From contig KI543214.1 of the NCBI GenBank assembly GCA_000496215.1, positions 174,091 to 189,567 on the forward strand: a stretch of 15,477 nt of DNA, written 5' to 3'. The position numbers were made by a program, and so were the translations under genes. This document shows positions 6,138 through 13,389 of the stretch, in pieces (positions within the stretch are counted from its first letter, which is position 1; each line of letters starts with the position of its first letter). This stretch comes from an uncultured archaeon A07HN63 (GTDB lineage: Archaea; Halobacteriota; Halobacteria; Halobacteriales; Haloferacaceae). The notes below the pieces were generated by a model. It was not told the DNA's origin and searched no databases. It saw only the letters and a program-made list of their open reading frames with translations.

Positions 6138-7744
6138 TCAGGCCGCCACCGAGATGTCGTGTTCCTCGCGGGTGTCTCTGACGAGGGCGACCCGGGCACC
6201 GGTTCGCTCCGCGATCTCGGCGTTCGTTAGCTCCGGGTTTTCCCGCGCCAGCTCGATGATCTCCTCCTGAAGGCCTGAGGCGGCCTCGGCGGCTGGCTCT
6301 TCGTCGTTCGTGGAGGTGTCGGCGGTGGCCGCCGTGGTAGTTGCTTCCTCGCCGTACTCGACCAGCGTGTCTCTAACCAGCGGGAGCCGCGCACCGACAG
6401 CATCTGCGATCTCGGCATAGGTGTCGTCCGGGTTGGTAGCGGCCGCGTCGAGGATCGCCTGCTGTGTTGCAGAAAGATCGTCGCTGTCGGGGTCGTGATC
6501 GCTCCCATCGGTCGAATCGCCCTCAGCCGCCGAGTCGCTGGGCGCTGCTGACTGGTCGCTATCGTCGACGAGCGTCGCATCATCCTCGTACTGCTGTCTG
6601 ATGTCACGCACCAGCCCGACGTGGACGCCCACCTCCTCGGCGATGGCGGCGTTGGTCGCCTCGGGTGATCGCAACGCTGCCTCCAGTACGGCGGCCTCGG
6701 TATCGTTGAACGACGCCGAATCCGTCGGCTTCACGATATCGCCGCCCTGAGAGCCGCCACCACCCCGCTGTTGGCCGTGTTCGGCTCTCGTGTCACGAAC
6801 AAGGGGGAGCCGGTGGCCGGTTCGCTCCGCGATCTCCGCGTTCGAGAGCTCCGGATTGACTCTGGCAAGATTCAGAATCTCTTCCTGTGCCGCCGAGAGC
6901 AGTTCGGATCGAACTCCATGCCACCGGCCGACGACTCATCTTTCGCCGTCGAGTCGGCCCCGCTGTCGGGATCTGGGTCGTCGGGGAGCGTGGCCTCGTC
7001 CTCGTACTGCTCGCGGATGTCACGGACCAATCCGACGTGTGCCCCGACACGCGCCGCGATCTCGGCGTTTGTCGCACTCGGCTCACGCAGCGCCGCTTCA
7101 AGCACGGCGGACTCGGTTGCGTTGAACGACGCCGAATCGACCGGGGTCGACCCACCGGCGAGCTGGCCTTGCTCGGCGTCGATCTCGTCGCCGTGGGCAG
7201 CCAGCGTATCACGCACGAGCGTGAGCCGCGCGTCGGTTTGCTCGGCGATCTCGGCGTTGGTTGCCGCGGGGTCTTCCTCGGCGGCCGCAAGGATGTCGGC
7301 CTGTGCCGCCGAGAGCTCCGTCCCTGCCGTCGGTGTCTCGCTGGCTGTGGTGTCGCCTGACTGGGCTGTCCCCTCTGCTCCCTCGGGGAGTATGGCCTCG
7401 TCCTCGTGCTGCTCTCGGATATCACGCACCAGCCCGACGGTGGTATCGACGGTCGCCGCGATCTCGGCGTTGGTCGCCTCGGGCTTTCGGAGTGCGGTTT
7501 CGAGGACAGCCGACTCGGTCGCGTTGAACGATGCCGAATCAATCGGTGTGCTCTCCGGTGACGACGCCGTGTCGGTCGGCGCACTCTCATCGCCGTGTGC
7601 GGCCAGCGTATCGCGGACAAGCGGCACGCGGTGACCGGTCGCCTCGGCGATGCCGGCGATACTGAACTCGGGGTTCTCCCGTGCAACCCGGAGGATTTCC
7701 TGTTCCGATGCTGACAGCGAGGCGCTCTCGGTCGAATCACTCAT
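6138..7744 (-). pseudogene. Octuple helix-turn-helix array protein, one apparent frameshift
   Basis: Read with one correction this is a single 535-residue acidic protein made of eight HTH units, at about 10-51, 73-119, 144-185, 207-253, 282-323, 346-392, 424-465 and 492-529. Two types alternate. Type A resembles LSAAQADIL with PLVRDTLAAHG. Type B resembles FNATESAVLEAALR with GLVRDIREQYEDEATL. Both share the helix-turn-helix core TNAEIAE. The order is A-B-A-B-A-B-A-A. Acidic Ser/Thr/Asp-rich linkers separate them. The frame breaks near 6905-6912, after GMEFD: one base is missing and reading resumes as SELLSAAQEEILNLARVNPEL, so two partial frames (6872-7744 and down to 6138) belong together. 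There is no other domain. DNA binding or multivalent bridging is an inference. The ATG at 7744 has a GGAGGG ribosome-binding site 7 bases upstream, unlike its leaderless neighbours. Confidence 0.75.
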
Positions 7745-7751
7745 CGGTATA

Positions 7752-7757
7752 CCCTCC
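7752..7757 (-). promoter_or_regulatory. Shine-Dalgarno site of the HTH-array gene
   Basis: GGAGGG on the minus strand lies 7 bases before the ATG at 7744 and is complementary to the archaeal 16S rRNA 3' end (CCUCC). It is unusual in this window, where most genes appear leaderless, and it decides the start. Confidence 0.6.
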
Positions 7758-7838
7758 GTTGTGATTCCACCGTGATGGTGGCTGGCTGCTCTCGCTCCAC
7801 ACAGAACCTATCGTGCCGTGATGCTGCATAGTATACCC

Positions 7839-7850
7839 GTGTAAGTACAC
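7839..7850. promoter_or_regulatory. Palindrome beside the HTH-array promoter, candidate operator
   Basis: GTGTAAGTACAC is an inverted repeat (GTGTA and TACAC, 2-base spacer) immediately downstream, in the sense of the minus-strand gene, of the AT-rich promoter at 7851-7860. A site here would overlap the initiation region and could mediate repression. Autoregulation by the HTH protein is a guess. Confidence 0.35.
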
Positions 7851-7860
7851 CTTTAATACT
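7851..7860 (-). promoter_or_regulatory. TATA-like box of the HTH-array gene
   Basis: AGTATTAAAG on the minus strand lies about 110 bases upstream of the ATG at 7744, which would give a leader of roughly 80 bases. A second candidate, GTATACTATG (7827-7836), lies closer. Both sit in an AT-rich island at 7822-7872. Confidence 0.35.
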
Positions 7861-7866
7861 GTATTT

Positions 7867-8553
7867 TTATTCAGTTGACATATCGGGCCGGTGAATGGGC
7901 CTAGTGCTCGCGACGAGGGGCGGGGCAGGATCACCGCCGAGTAGCCGGTAGCCGACGGCGGCAAAGCCGGCGACCGTCAGCAGCAGTCGTTCGCCGGACT
8001 GGACGATATGGAAGACGCGTTCGACATCGTCGGGTTCGGTTCCACGCGTCGGATCAACACCCGTGTAGTAGTGGGTGTTGGCAGTCGTCCCCTCGATCAT
8101 TCCGCCGTCGGCGCCGAACTCGATGAAGCTCTGGACGATACCGCGGTCTGTCGAAACCAGCAGTTCACCCGAGAAGTCGTAAAAGCGGTCGTGGAGCGGC
8201 CACAGCAGATTGACCCCGTTGGCAACGCCGTCGTAGAGAACGTGCGCAAAAAGGACCACGAACAGCGTAACCCACGCCAGCCGGACAGCCCGGTCACCGA
8301 CCCGCTGTCGGAGCGCTGACCGCGGCCGCAGGCGGGTATCCCACGCCAGAATGACACCAAGCAAAACCGGCCAGATCATCGTGTGGAGCACCGCCCGATG
8401 GGCACCGGGCACCCAGATACCGAGGATGGTATCGAGGTCCGGAATCGCCGCCACCGCCATGACGACCGCTATCGCTCGACGGTCGAAGGCGTCGCCGAGG
8501 AGTGCCGTTCCGAGCAGTCCACCAAGGGCGACGTGAACGAGTGTTGAGGGCAT
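7867..8553 (-). CDS. Membrane-bound metal-dependent hydrolase (YdjM-like)
   Basis: Predicted integral membrane hydrolase of 228 residues, substrate unknown. Family signs are H7 in the N-terminal STLVHVALGG, the PDLD pair (D39, D41) after a hydrophobic stretch, and H52-R53 with H57 in AHRAVLHTM, which together would bind metal. A later HVLYDGVANG segment at about 104-113 also matches the YdjM-type pattern. Hydrophobic segments lie at about 27-48, 56-70, 90-110 and 190-206. The C-terminal region holds a soluble insert (about 125-185), which is common in haloarchaeal members. Proteins of this type are annotated as LexA-binding or inner-membrane-associated hydrolases in bacteria, but their chemistry is not established. 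It is divergent from the MinD-like gene. Confidence 0.8.
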   Translation of the reverse strand: MPSTLVHVALGGLLGTALLGDAFDRRAIAVVMAVAAIPDLDTILGIWVPGAHRAVLHTMIWPVLLGVILAWDTRLRPRSALRQRVGDRAVRLAWVTLFVVLFAHVLYDGVANGVNLLWPLHDRFYDFSGELLVSTDRGIVQSFIEFGADGGMIEGTTANTHYYTGVDPTRGTEPDDVERVFHIVQSGERLLLTVAGFAAVGYRLLGGDPAPPLVASTRPIHRPDMSTE

Positions 8554-8557
8554 TGCC

Positions 8558-8580
8558 TGTCGGTAGGTCGACGACCGACA
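8558..8580. promoter_or_regulatory. Inverted repeat upstream of the membrane hydrolase start
   Basis: TGTCGGT (8558-8564) and ACCGACA (8574-8580) flank a 9-base spacer that contains GTCGAC. It occupies about -5 to -27 relative to the minus-strand ATG at 8553, where a promoter would be expected, and no TATA box is obvious there. It could be an operator or a leader hairpin. Confidence 0.3.
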
Positions 8581-8675
8581 AGCCGGTTTCGGGGGCGACC
8601 GTCGGCGAACAACAGAGGGAACTGATCGTATCTGCCCGCCGTCGTCACCGGACTACTCGGGGTCTGAGGGACACC

Positions 8676-8684
8676 TTTTATATT
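8676..8684 (+). promoter_or_regulatory. TATA box of the MinD-like gene
   Basis: TTTTATATT is centred 26 bases upstream of the ATG at 8706, consistent with a leaderless transcript. It fixes the start and excludes the longer upstream reading. Confidence 0.55.
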
Positions 8685-8705
8685 GATGTCGTGGAACAAC
8701 GAACT

Positions 8706-10553
8706 ATGGCACGGGTCTTTGCGGTCGCCAGCGCGAAAGGTGGCGTTGGCAAGACGACGACGACAGCGAACGTCGGGGCGATGCTGGCCGGCACCGGTGC
8801 CGATGTCGTGGTGATCGACGGCGATATCGGGATGGCAAATCTCGGTGCCGCGCTCGGTATCGACACACCGGCGAACACACTGCACGACGTGTTGAGCGGG
8901 ACGGCAACGCCGACAGCGGCGACCTACGAGGGTCCCGGCGGCGTCTACGTCGTCCCCGGCGAAACCGCGCTGTCGGCGTACGCCGAGGCTGACCCCAGCA
9001 AACTCCAGTCAGTCATCAACGTTCACTCGCAGGCCGATTACGTCCTGATCGATGTTGGGGCCGGCGTCAGCCACGAGTCGAGTCTGCCGCTGTCGATCGC
9101 CGACGAGGTGCTGCTGGTGTCGACGCCGGAACGCGACGCCGTACAGGATACTGAAAAGACCCGCCAGCTCACCAATCAGCTCGATGGCACTGTCACGGGC
9201 GCGGTCATCACCCGCGTCGAGGAGTCAACGCCCGTCGCAGAGACGGTCAGCGGAACGCTCGGTACCGAGATACTGGCGACGATCCCGGAGGATGCGGCCG
9301 TCCCAGACGCGCTGGCCGTCGGCGAGCCACTGGCCGACTATGCGCCACGAAGCCCGGCCGCCGAGGGGTATCGTGATCTCGTGGCCGCGCTCACCGACCG
9401 CGAGCCGGAGCGGCCCCCCGAACCAACGTCGACGGCCGATGCCGAAACAACCACCACCGATTCGGGAGATACAACAACCGACGAGACGGCTGGAAGCGAC
9501 GCGATAGCCGAAGAGGAGACGACGACAACTTCGGAATCAGAGACCAGTGAGGCCGAGCCAGCGACAGCGGACACCGCCGGTGACACAGGAGCCAACACGA
9601 CCAGCGACGCTACAACCGGACAGCGGCCGCGGGATGATAGCGAATCCAAGTGGGCCAAGGCAGCCACCGGGGATCATGTAGATGACGAATCGGACGAGTC
9701 AGAGCAGACGGCGGAGTCGATTGCGGAGGCGACGGAGGCGGACGGTGACTCCGCTACAGCACCGGCTTCAGCGGACGATATCGAACCGACTCCCGAGTCG
9801 GACGCCGACAGTACGAGTGTGGCTGCAACCACAGTCGACAAGAGCAAGCAGTCCGGTGAGGGCGAAACTGAGTCTGCGCCAGCGACAGACGCCACGCCGG
9901 AGGAAGAAGCCGGGAGCGATATCGCAAGCGAGGCCGAAGATTCTGCCGGAGGTGAGCACAACGACACACCTGCCAGCGACGATGGCACAACCACAGGCGA
10001 TGGCGACGATACAGCCACGAGCGACGATGCCACAACCACGAGCGAGGGCGACGCTGCGACCACCAGCGAGGGTGACGACGCGACCACAGGTAACAGCACG
10101 GAGTCGAGTCAGTCCGAGTCAGGGGTAACCCCGGAGCCGGCGGACGCAACCACGACAGACGATAGCGACGACGCCGTCGAAGACGATGTCAGCATCCCCG
10201 AATCGGGGGGTAATAGCGAGAAAACACCCGATGCTAGCGGCGAAGCGACCCCCTTGGACGCAGATGATAGCTCGGAATCGAGCGACGACGCGGTCCCGTT
10301 CCGTGACGAGGACGACGCGTCCGACGAGGTTGTCGATCCGGTCGAACCACAGCCCAGCGACCCGGCTGAAGACGAAGCGCGGACGGACGACTCACCGACC
10401 GAGGAGGAGCCGGTGATTCCCGACGCCGAGGGTGACGACAGCGGGTCGGCCGTTCCAACGGAGCTGATGGGCGGGCCAGACGAGGAGGAGCCCGATGACG
10501 AGGATAAAGACGACGAAAGCAAGGGCTTCCTGCGTCGACTCTTTTTCGGCTGA
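8706..10553 (+). CDS. minD4: MinD-like polarity ATPase with long acidic C-terminal extension (MinD4-like)
   Basis: ParA/MinD ATPase of 615 residues. Residues 1-240 are the ATPase: deviant Walker A KGGVGKTT at 11-18, VVIDGDIGMANL at 35-46 with D38 and D40, and Walker B YVLIDVGAG at 112-120 with D116. Residues 240-600 are a Thr/Ser/Asp/Glu-rich, surely disordered tail with short repeats (ATTTSEGD and variants near 9995-10090). The last residues, GFLRRLFFG, form a basic-hydrophobic helix just like the membrane-targeting sequence that ends bacterial MinD. A MinD core with a long extension is the architecture of Haloferax volcanii MinD4, which oscillates between poles and positions archaella and chemosensory arrays. 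I assign it by that architecture; the tail is too variable to align by eye. The genes around it (argS, rbkR, ribB) look like a conserved haloarchaeal neighbourhood, from memory only. Confidence 0.82.
   Translation: MARVFAVASAKGGVGKTTTTANVGAMLAGTGADVVVIDGDIGMANLGAALGIDTPANTLHDVLSGTATPTAATYEGPGGVYVVPGETALSAYAEADPSKLQSVINVHSQADYVLIDVGAGVSHESSLPLSIADEVLLVSTPERDAVQDTEKTRQLTNQLDGTVTGAVITRVEESTPVAETVSGTLGTEILATIPEDAAVPDALAVGEPLADYAPRSPAAEGYRDLVAALTDREPERPPEPTSTADAETTTTDSGDTTTDETAGSDAIAEEETTTTSESETSEAEPATADTAGDTGANTTSDATTGQRPRDDSESKWAKAATGDHVDDESDESEQTAESIAEATEADGDSATAPASADDIEPTPESDADSTSVAATTVDKSKQSGEGETESAPATDATPEEEAGSDIASEAEDSAGGEHNDTPASDDGTTTGDGDDTATSDDATTTSEGDAATTSEGDDATTGNSTESSQSESGVTPEPADATTTDDSDDAVEDDVSIPESGGNSEKTPDASGEATPLDADDSSESSDDAVPFRDEDDASDEVVDPVEPQPSDPAEDEARTDDSPTEEEPVIPDAEGDDSGSAVPTELMGGPDEEEPDDEDKDDESKGFLRRLFFG
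9985..10095 (+). repeat. Short coding repeats in the MinD-like tail
   Basis: Imperfect direct repeats of about 24-30 bases encode ATSDDATTTSEGD, AATTSEGD and DATTGN. They mark the part of the tail that probably expands and contracts most easily. Confidence 0.5.
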
Positions 10554-10592
10554 AACGTGACGACTTTGTGAGTGACGCCAAAACAACGAGCT

Positions 10593-10700
10593 ATGGATTC
10601 GGATGGCTCCGTTCCACTCTGGTGGATACTGGTGTTTCTCTTGCTCGCATTAGGTGGATCAATGGCGGCAATCAACGCCATGGGCGGCAGCATTCTGTAG
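10593..10700 (+). CDS. 35-residue single-helix membrane microprotein
   Basis: A short open frame from ATG 10593 to TAG 10698-10700, 39 bases after the MinD-like stop and on the same strand. It encodes a polar MDSDGSVP start, a hydrophobic helix (LWWILVFLLLALGGSMAA) and a short INAMGGSIL end. The composition, with a clean N-terminal polar segment and one 18-20 residue membrane span, is typical of real membrane microproteins and unlikely by chance in such GC-rich DNA. Function unknown. Its position suggests co-transcription with the MinD-like gene and possibly a membrane partner role, which is inference. It ends 31 bases from the convergent argS stop. Confidence 0.5.
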   Translation: MDSDGSVPLWWILVFLLLALGGSMAAINAMGGSIL

Positions 10701-10731
10701 ATCAGTCCCGCTGATTGACGCCGGCAGGGGC

Positions 10732-12486
10732 TTACATCGAGTCTGGAGCCTCAACGCCGAGAACGCCGAGCGCGTTGGCGACGGTGTGTCTGGTCGCCGC
10801 GACGAGTGCGAGCCGCGAGCGACGGGTCGCCTCGTCGGCGTCAAGGACTGGACAGGAGCGGTAGAAGGCGTTGAACGCCTCGGCCAGTTCGCGGGTGTAG
10901 GTCGCCACGCGGTGCGGTTGCAGATCGTCGGCCGCCGCCTCGATAACTGCTGGATAGCGCGCCAGCACGTCGATCAACTCGCCGTCTTCCGGTGTCGGGA
11001 GCGTGGTCACGTCGACCGAATCGACGTCGGGGTCGCTGTCGGCCTCGTCGAGAATCCCACAGCAACGGGCGTGGACGTACTGGACGTACGGAGCGGACTG
11101 GGCCTCGAAATCCAGCGCGCGGTCCCACTCGAAGGTGATCCCTTTCGAGGGCTGTTTGGCGACGATGTCGTAGCGCACCGCACCGATCCCGACCTGATGG
11201 GCGATGCGTTCGATATCCTCGTCGTCGAGGTCGTCGTCACGAACACGGTCGCCGAGGCGGTCCTCGACCTCCTCGCGGGCGCGGTCGATAGCCTCGTCCA
11301 GCAGGTCGTCCAGCATGACGCCGGTGCCCTCGCGGGTGCTCATCTTCCCCTCCGGGAGATTGACGTAGGAGTAGATCACGCTGTCCAGCCGGTCGGGGTC
11401 GTTGCCGAGAATATCGAGGGTGGCCTGTAGCTGCCCGGCCTGCAGTTTGTGATCCTCGCCGAGGACGGTGACCGCGCGGTCGAAGTTGTCGAACTTCCAC
11501 TCGTGGTGGGCGAGATCGCGGGTCGTATAGAGGCTCGTGCCGTCCGACCGCAGGAAGACGAGGTTCTTCTCGTAGTCGTACTCGTCGAGTTCGAGTTGCC
11601 ACGCCTCCTCCTCGTAGACCGCGTGGTCGCTGTTCTTGAGTCGGTCGGCCACCTCGTCGGTCGAGCCGTCCCGCATGAATCGGGTCTCCTTGACGAACTC
11701 GTCGAACTCGGCGGGCAGGCGGGCGAGACAGTCCTGCATCCCGCCGAGGACGGTATCGACGACCTCGCCAACTCGCTCGTAGGTCGCCTCGTCGCCGGCT
11801 TCCAGCCCCTGCAGGATCGCGCTGATCTCGGCTTCGGCGGTCTCGACAGCCTCGTCATCTGCCGTTTCGAGGAAGTCGTTGCCCCTGCGGTAGTAGCGCA
11901 CCAGATCGTACTCCGCACGGTCGCGGGCAGGTTCGCCCGCAAGGTCGCTCTCGTCGAATTTCTCGTAGGCCCACGTGAAGACGGCCATCTGTCGGCCGGC
12001 GTCGTTGACGTAGTAGTGCCGCTCGACATCGTAGCCGGCAGTATCGAGGACGTTGGCCACGGCGTCGCCGAGGATCGGGTTGCGGGCGCGGCCGACGTGG
12101 ACCGGCCCGGTCGGGTTCGCGCTCGTGTGTTCGACGACGACGGATTCGTCGCGGTTCGCAAGTTGGCCATAGTCGTCGGCCTGCGCGGCTTCGACGGTCT
12201 CTTGCAGATAGGCGTGGCTCGTCTGGAAGTTGACGTACGGCCCCTGCGTGGTGACCGCGCGGATGTAGTCGTAGGGATCGGGATCGATGGCATCGGCGAG
12301 TTCCTCGGCGGCTGCTGGCGGCGGCGAGCCGAGCTCCTCGGCCAGCCGAAAGGCAACGCTTGAGGCGAGCGTCGCAGCGACATCGCCGGGCGGCTCCTCG
12401 ATCCCGAGGTCGCCCGTCGGGAGGTCGAGCGTCTCTAGCCCCGCGGTCAGGGCGTCGGCGACCTCCGCACGAAAGGCTCTGAACAT
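10732..12486 (-). CDS. argS: Arginyl-tRNA synthetase
   Basis: Class I aminoacyl-tRNA synthetase charging tRNA-Arg, 584 residues, normal for haloarchaea. The N-terminal tRNA-D-loop-binding domain (1-about 110, with GPYVNFQ at 82-88) precedes the catalytic domain. VVVEHTSANPTGPVHVGRARN (117-137) contains the HIGH-equivalent HVGR at 130-133. ERHYYVNDAGRQM is the characteristic ArgS strand. LPEGKMSTREGTGV carries the KMSK-equivalent KMS loop near residue 381. The DALR anticodon-binding domain fills about 470-584. The ATG at 12486 is used rather than an in-frame start at 12579, because the extra residues are Gly/Pro/Arg-rich non-coding-like sequence and a TATA-like CTTTACC lies 26 bases upstream of 12486. 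It is divergent from rbkR. Confidence 0.96.
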   Translation of the reverse strand: MFRAFRAEVADALTAGLETLDLPTGDLGIEEPPGDVAATLASSVAFRLAEELGSPPPAAAEELADAIDPDPYDYIRAVTTQGPYVNFQTSHAYLQETVEAAQADDYGQLANRDESVVVEHTSANPTGPVHVGRARNPILGDAVANVLDTAGYDVERHYYVNDAGRQMAVFTWAYEKFDESDLAGEPARDRAEYDLVRYYRRGNDFLETADDEAVETAEAEISAILQGLEAGDEATYERVGEVVDTVLGGMQDCLARLPAEFDEFVKETRFMRDGSTDEVADRLKNSDHAVYEEEAWQLELDEYDYEKNLVFLRSDGTSLYTTRDLAHHEWKFDNFDRAVTVLGEDHKLQAGQLQATLDILGNDPDRLDSVIYSYVNLPEGKMSTREGTGVMLDDLLDEAIDRAREEVEDRLGDRVRDDDLDDEDIERIAHQVGIGAVRYDIVAKQPSKGITFEWDRALDFEAQSAPYVQYVHARCCGILDEADSDPDVDSVDVTTLPTPEDGELIDVLARYPAVIEAAADDLQPHRVATYTRELAEAFNAFYRSCPVLDADEATRRSRLALVAATRHTVANALGVLGVEAPDSM

Positions 12487-12507
12487 GCGCGGCGATTTCG
12501 CCCCGCC

Positions 12508-12516
12508 GGTAAAGGG
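12508..12516 (-). promoter_or_regulatory. TATA-like box of argS
   Basis: CCCTTTACC on the minus strand is centred 26 bases before the ATG at 12486. It supports a leaderless argS transcript and the shorter protein. Confidence 0.4.
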
Positions 12517-12626
12517 CCTTCCGAAGCCGCCGGCCGGGCGTGGGGGTCTTCCGTGCTGAGCCCCAATCTGAGTATACATTTTGCTGTCAGCGTAAGTTGT
12601 GCAAAGGATGTCTGTTTATCACGATT

Positions 12627-12642
12627 TTGGAATGCGTTCCAA
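12627..12642. promoter_or_regulatory. Perfect palindrome upstream of rbkR, candidate RbkR operator
   Basis: TTGGAATGCGTTCCAA has 6-base perfect arms and ends 10 bases before the rbkR TATA box. The position fits a site that influences TBP/TFB recruitment. RbkR proteins are known to bind palindromic sites upstream of riboflavin genes, so autoregulation is the leading hypothesis. Confidence 0.5.
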
Positions 12643-12652
12643 CTCCGATATG

Positions 12653-12659
12653 CTTATAT
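12653..12659 (+). promoter_or_regulatory. TATA box of the rbkR-ribB operon
   Basis: CTTATAT is centred about 27 bases upstream of the ATG at 12683, predicting a leaderless transcript. Confidence 0.5.
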
Positions 12660-12682
12660 CCGTGAGGACCTACCTATCATAT

Positions 12683-13389
12683 ATGGCAGAATCGGCCGCG
12701 GGCACGCTGGGACACGACGAACTGCTGGCCCTGAAGCTGGTCGCACTTGACGGCGGACTCGCCTCGGCGACGAAGGTTTCGTGTGGCGATCTCGGAGACC
12801 GCCTCGAGGCGTCGAATCAGACCGCCTCCCGACGGCTGCAGGCGCTTGAGGCCGGCGACTATATCGACCGCGACATCGTCGCCGACGGACAGTGGGTGAC
12901 GATCAGCGATGCGGGCGAGCGCGCCCTCCGCTCGGAGTACGCCGACTATCGCCGGCTGTTCGAAGAAGAGTCCGGGCTCACGCTAACCGGCAGCGTCACG
13001 AGCGGGATGGGCGAGGGCAAACACTACATCACGCTCCCGGGATACGAGCGACAGTTCGAGAGCAAGCTCGGCTACACACCGTTTCCGGGCACGCTAAACA
13101 TCGATCTCGACGATGCCAGCATCCGCGCTCGCGCCGAACTGGAGGCCCAGGCGTCGATTCCCATCGAGAGCTGGGAGGATGACGACCGGACCTACGGCGC
13201 GGCGACCTGCTATCCGGCCGATGTGGCGGCCGACGACCAGCGGTTCGAGCCGGCCCACGTGATCGTCCCGGACCGCACCCACCACGACGAGGAAAACATC
13301 GAGGTTATCGCACCCGTCAAACTCCGTGACGAACTCGGGCTCGACGACGGCGAGACACTCTCGATTCCCTCACGGAGGCCGGCGAATGA
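12683..13389 (+). CDS. rbkR: CTP-dependent riboflavin kinase and transcriptional regulator RbkR, apparent 3' frameshift
   Basis: Bifunctional archaeal protein. An N-terminal winged helix (about 8-92, with GDRLEASNQTASRRLQALE as recognition part) is fused to a DUF120 kinase (about 98-235) that makes FMN from riboflavin using CTP. Kinase motifs are GSVTSGMGEGKHYITLPGY (103-121), GYTPFPGTLNIDL (130-142) and HHDEENIEVIAPVKLRDEL (200-218). The raw frame does not stop here: it runs to 13504 as Arg/His-rich sequence overlapping ribB by 119 bases. Adding one base in the C run at 13367-13369 gives IPLTEAGE and a TGA at 13387-13389 that overlaps the ribB ATG by four bases, so I mark that as the true end (about 235 residues). 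The ATG at 12683 matches the TATA box. Either an assembly error or a real readthrough extension. Confidence 0.9.

Noticed and set aside
5060..6915. Programmed ribosomal frameshifting as the explanation of the shifted genes
   Set aside because: No slippery heptamer or downstream structure is evident, the shifts differ in direction, and one gene would need two consecutive events.
6771..7634. Long plus-strand open frame (about 287 residues, Ser/Ala-rich) opposite the HTH array
   Set aside because: It mirrors the minus-strand repeat codons; its composition is non-acidic Ser/Ala/Arg sequence atypical for this genome, and it has no recognisable motif.
10109..10693. Minus-strand Ser-rich frame opposite the MinD-like tail
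   Set aside because: The poly-Ser composition is the reverse complement of Asp/Glu/Ser codons of the tail.
10701..10715. Small ATCAG/CTGAT hairpin between the microprotein and argS as a terminator
   Set aside because: Only five base pairs and no T-rich tract on either strand; it could easily be chance.
11449..12363. Plus-strand open frame of about 300 residues inside argS
   Set aside because: Antisense shadow of a well-supported argS; GC-rich third positions leave the opposite strand free of stops.
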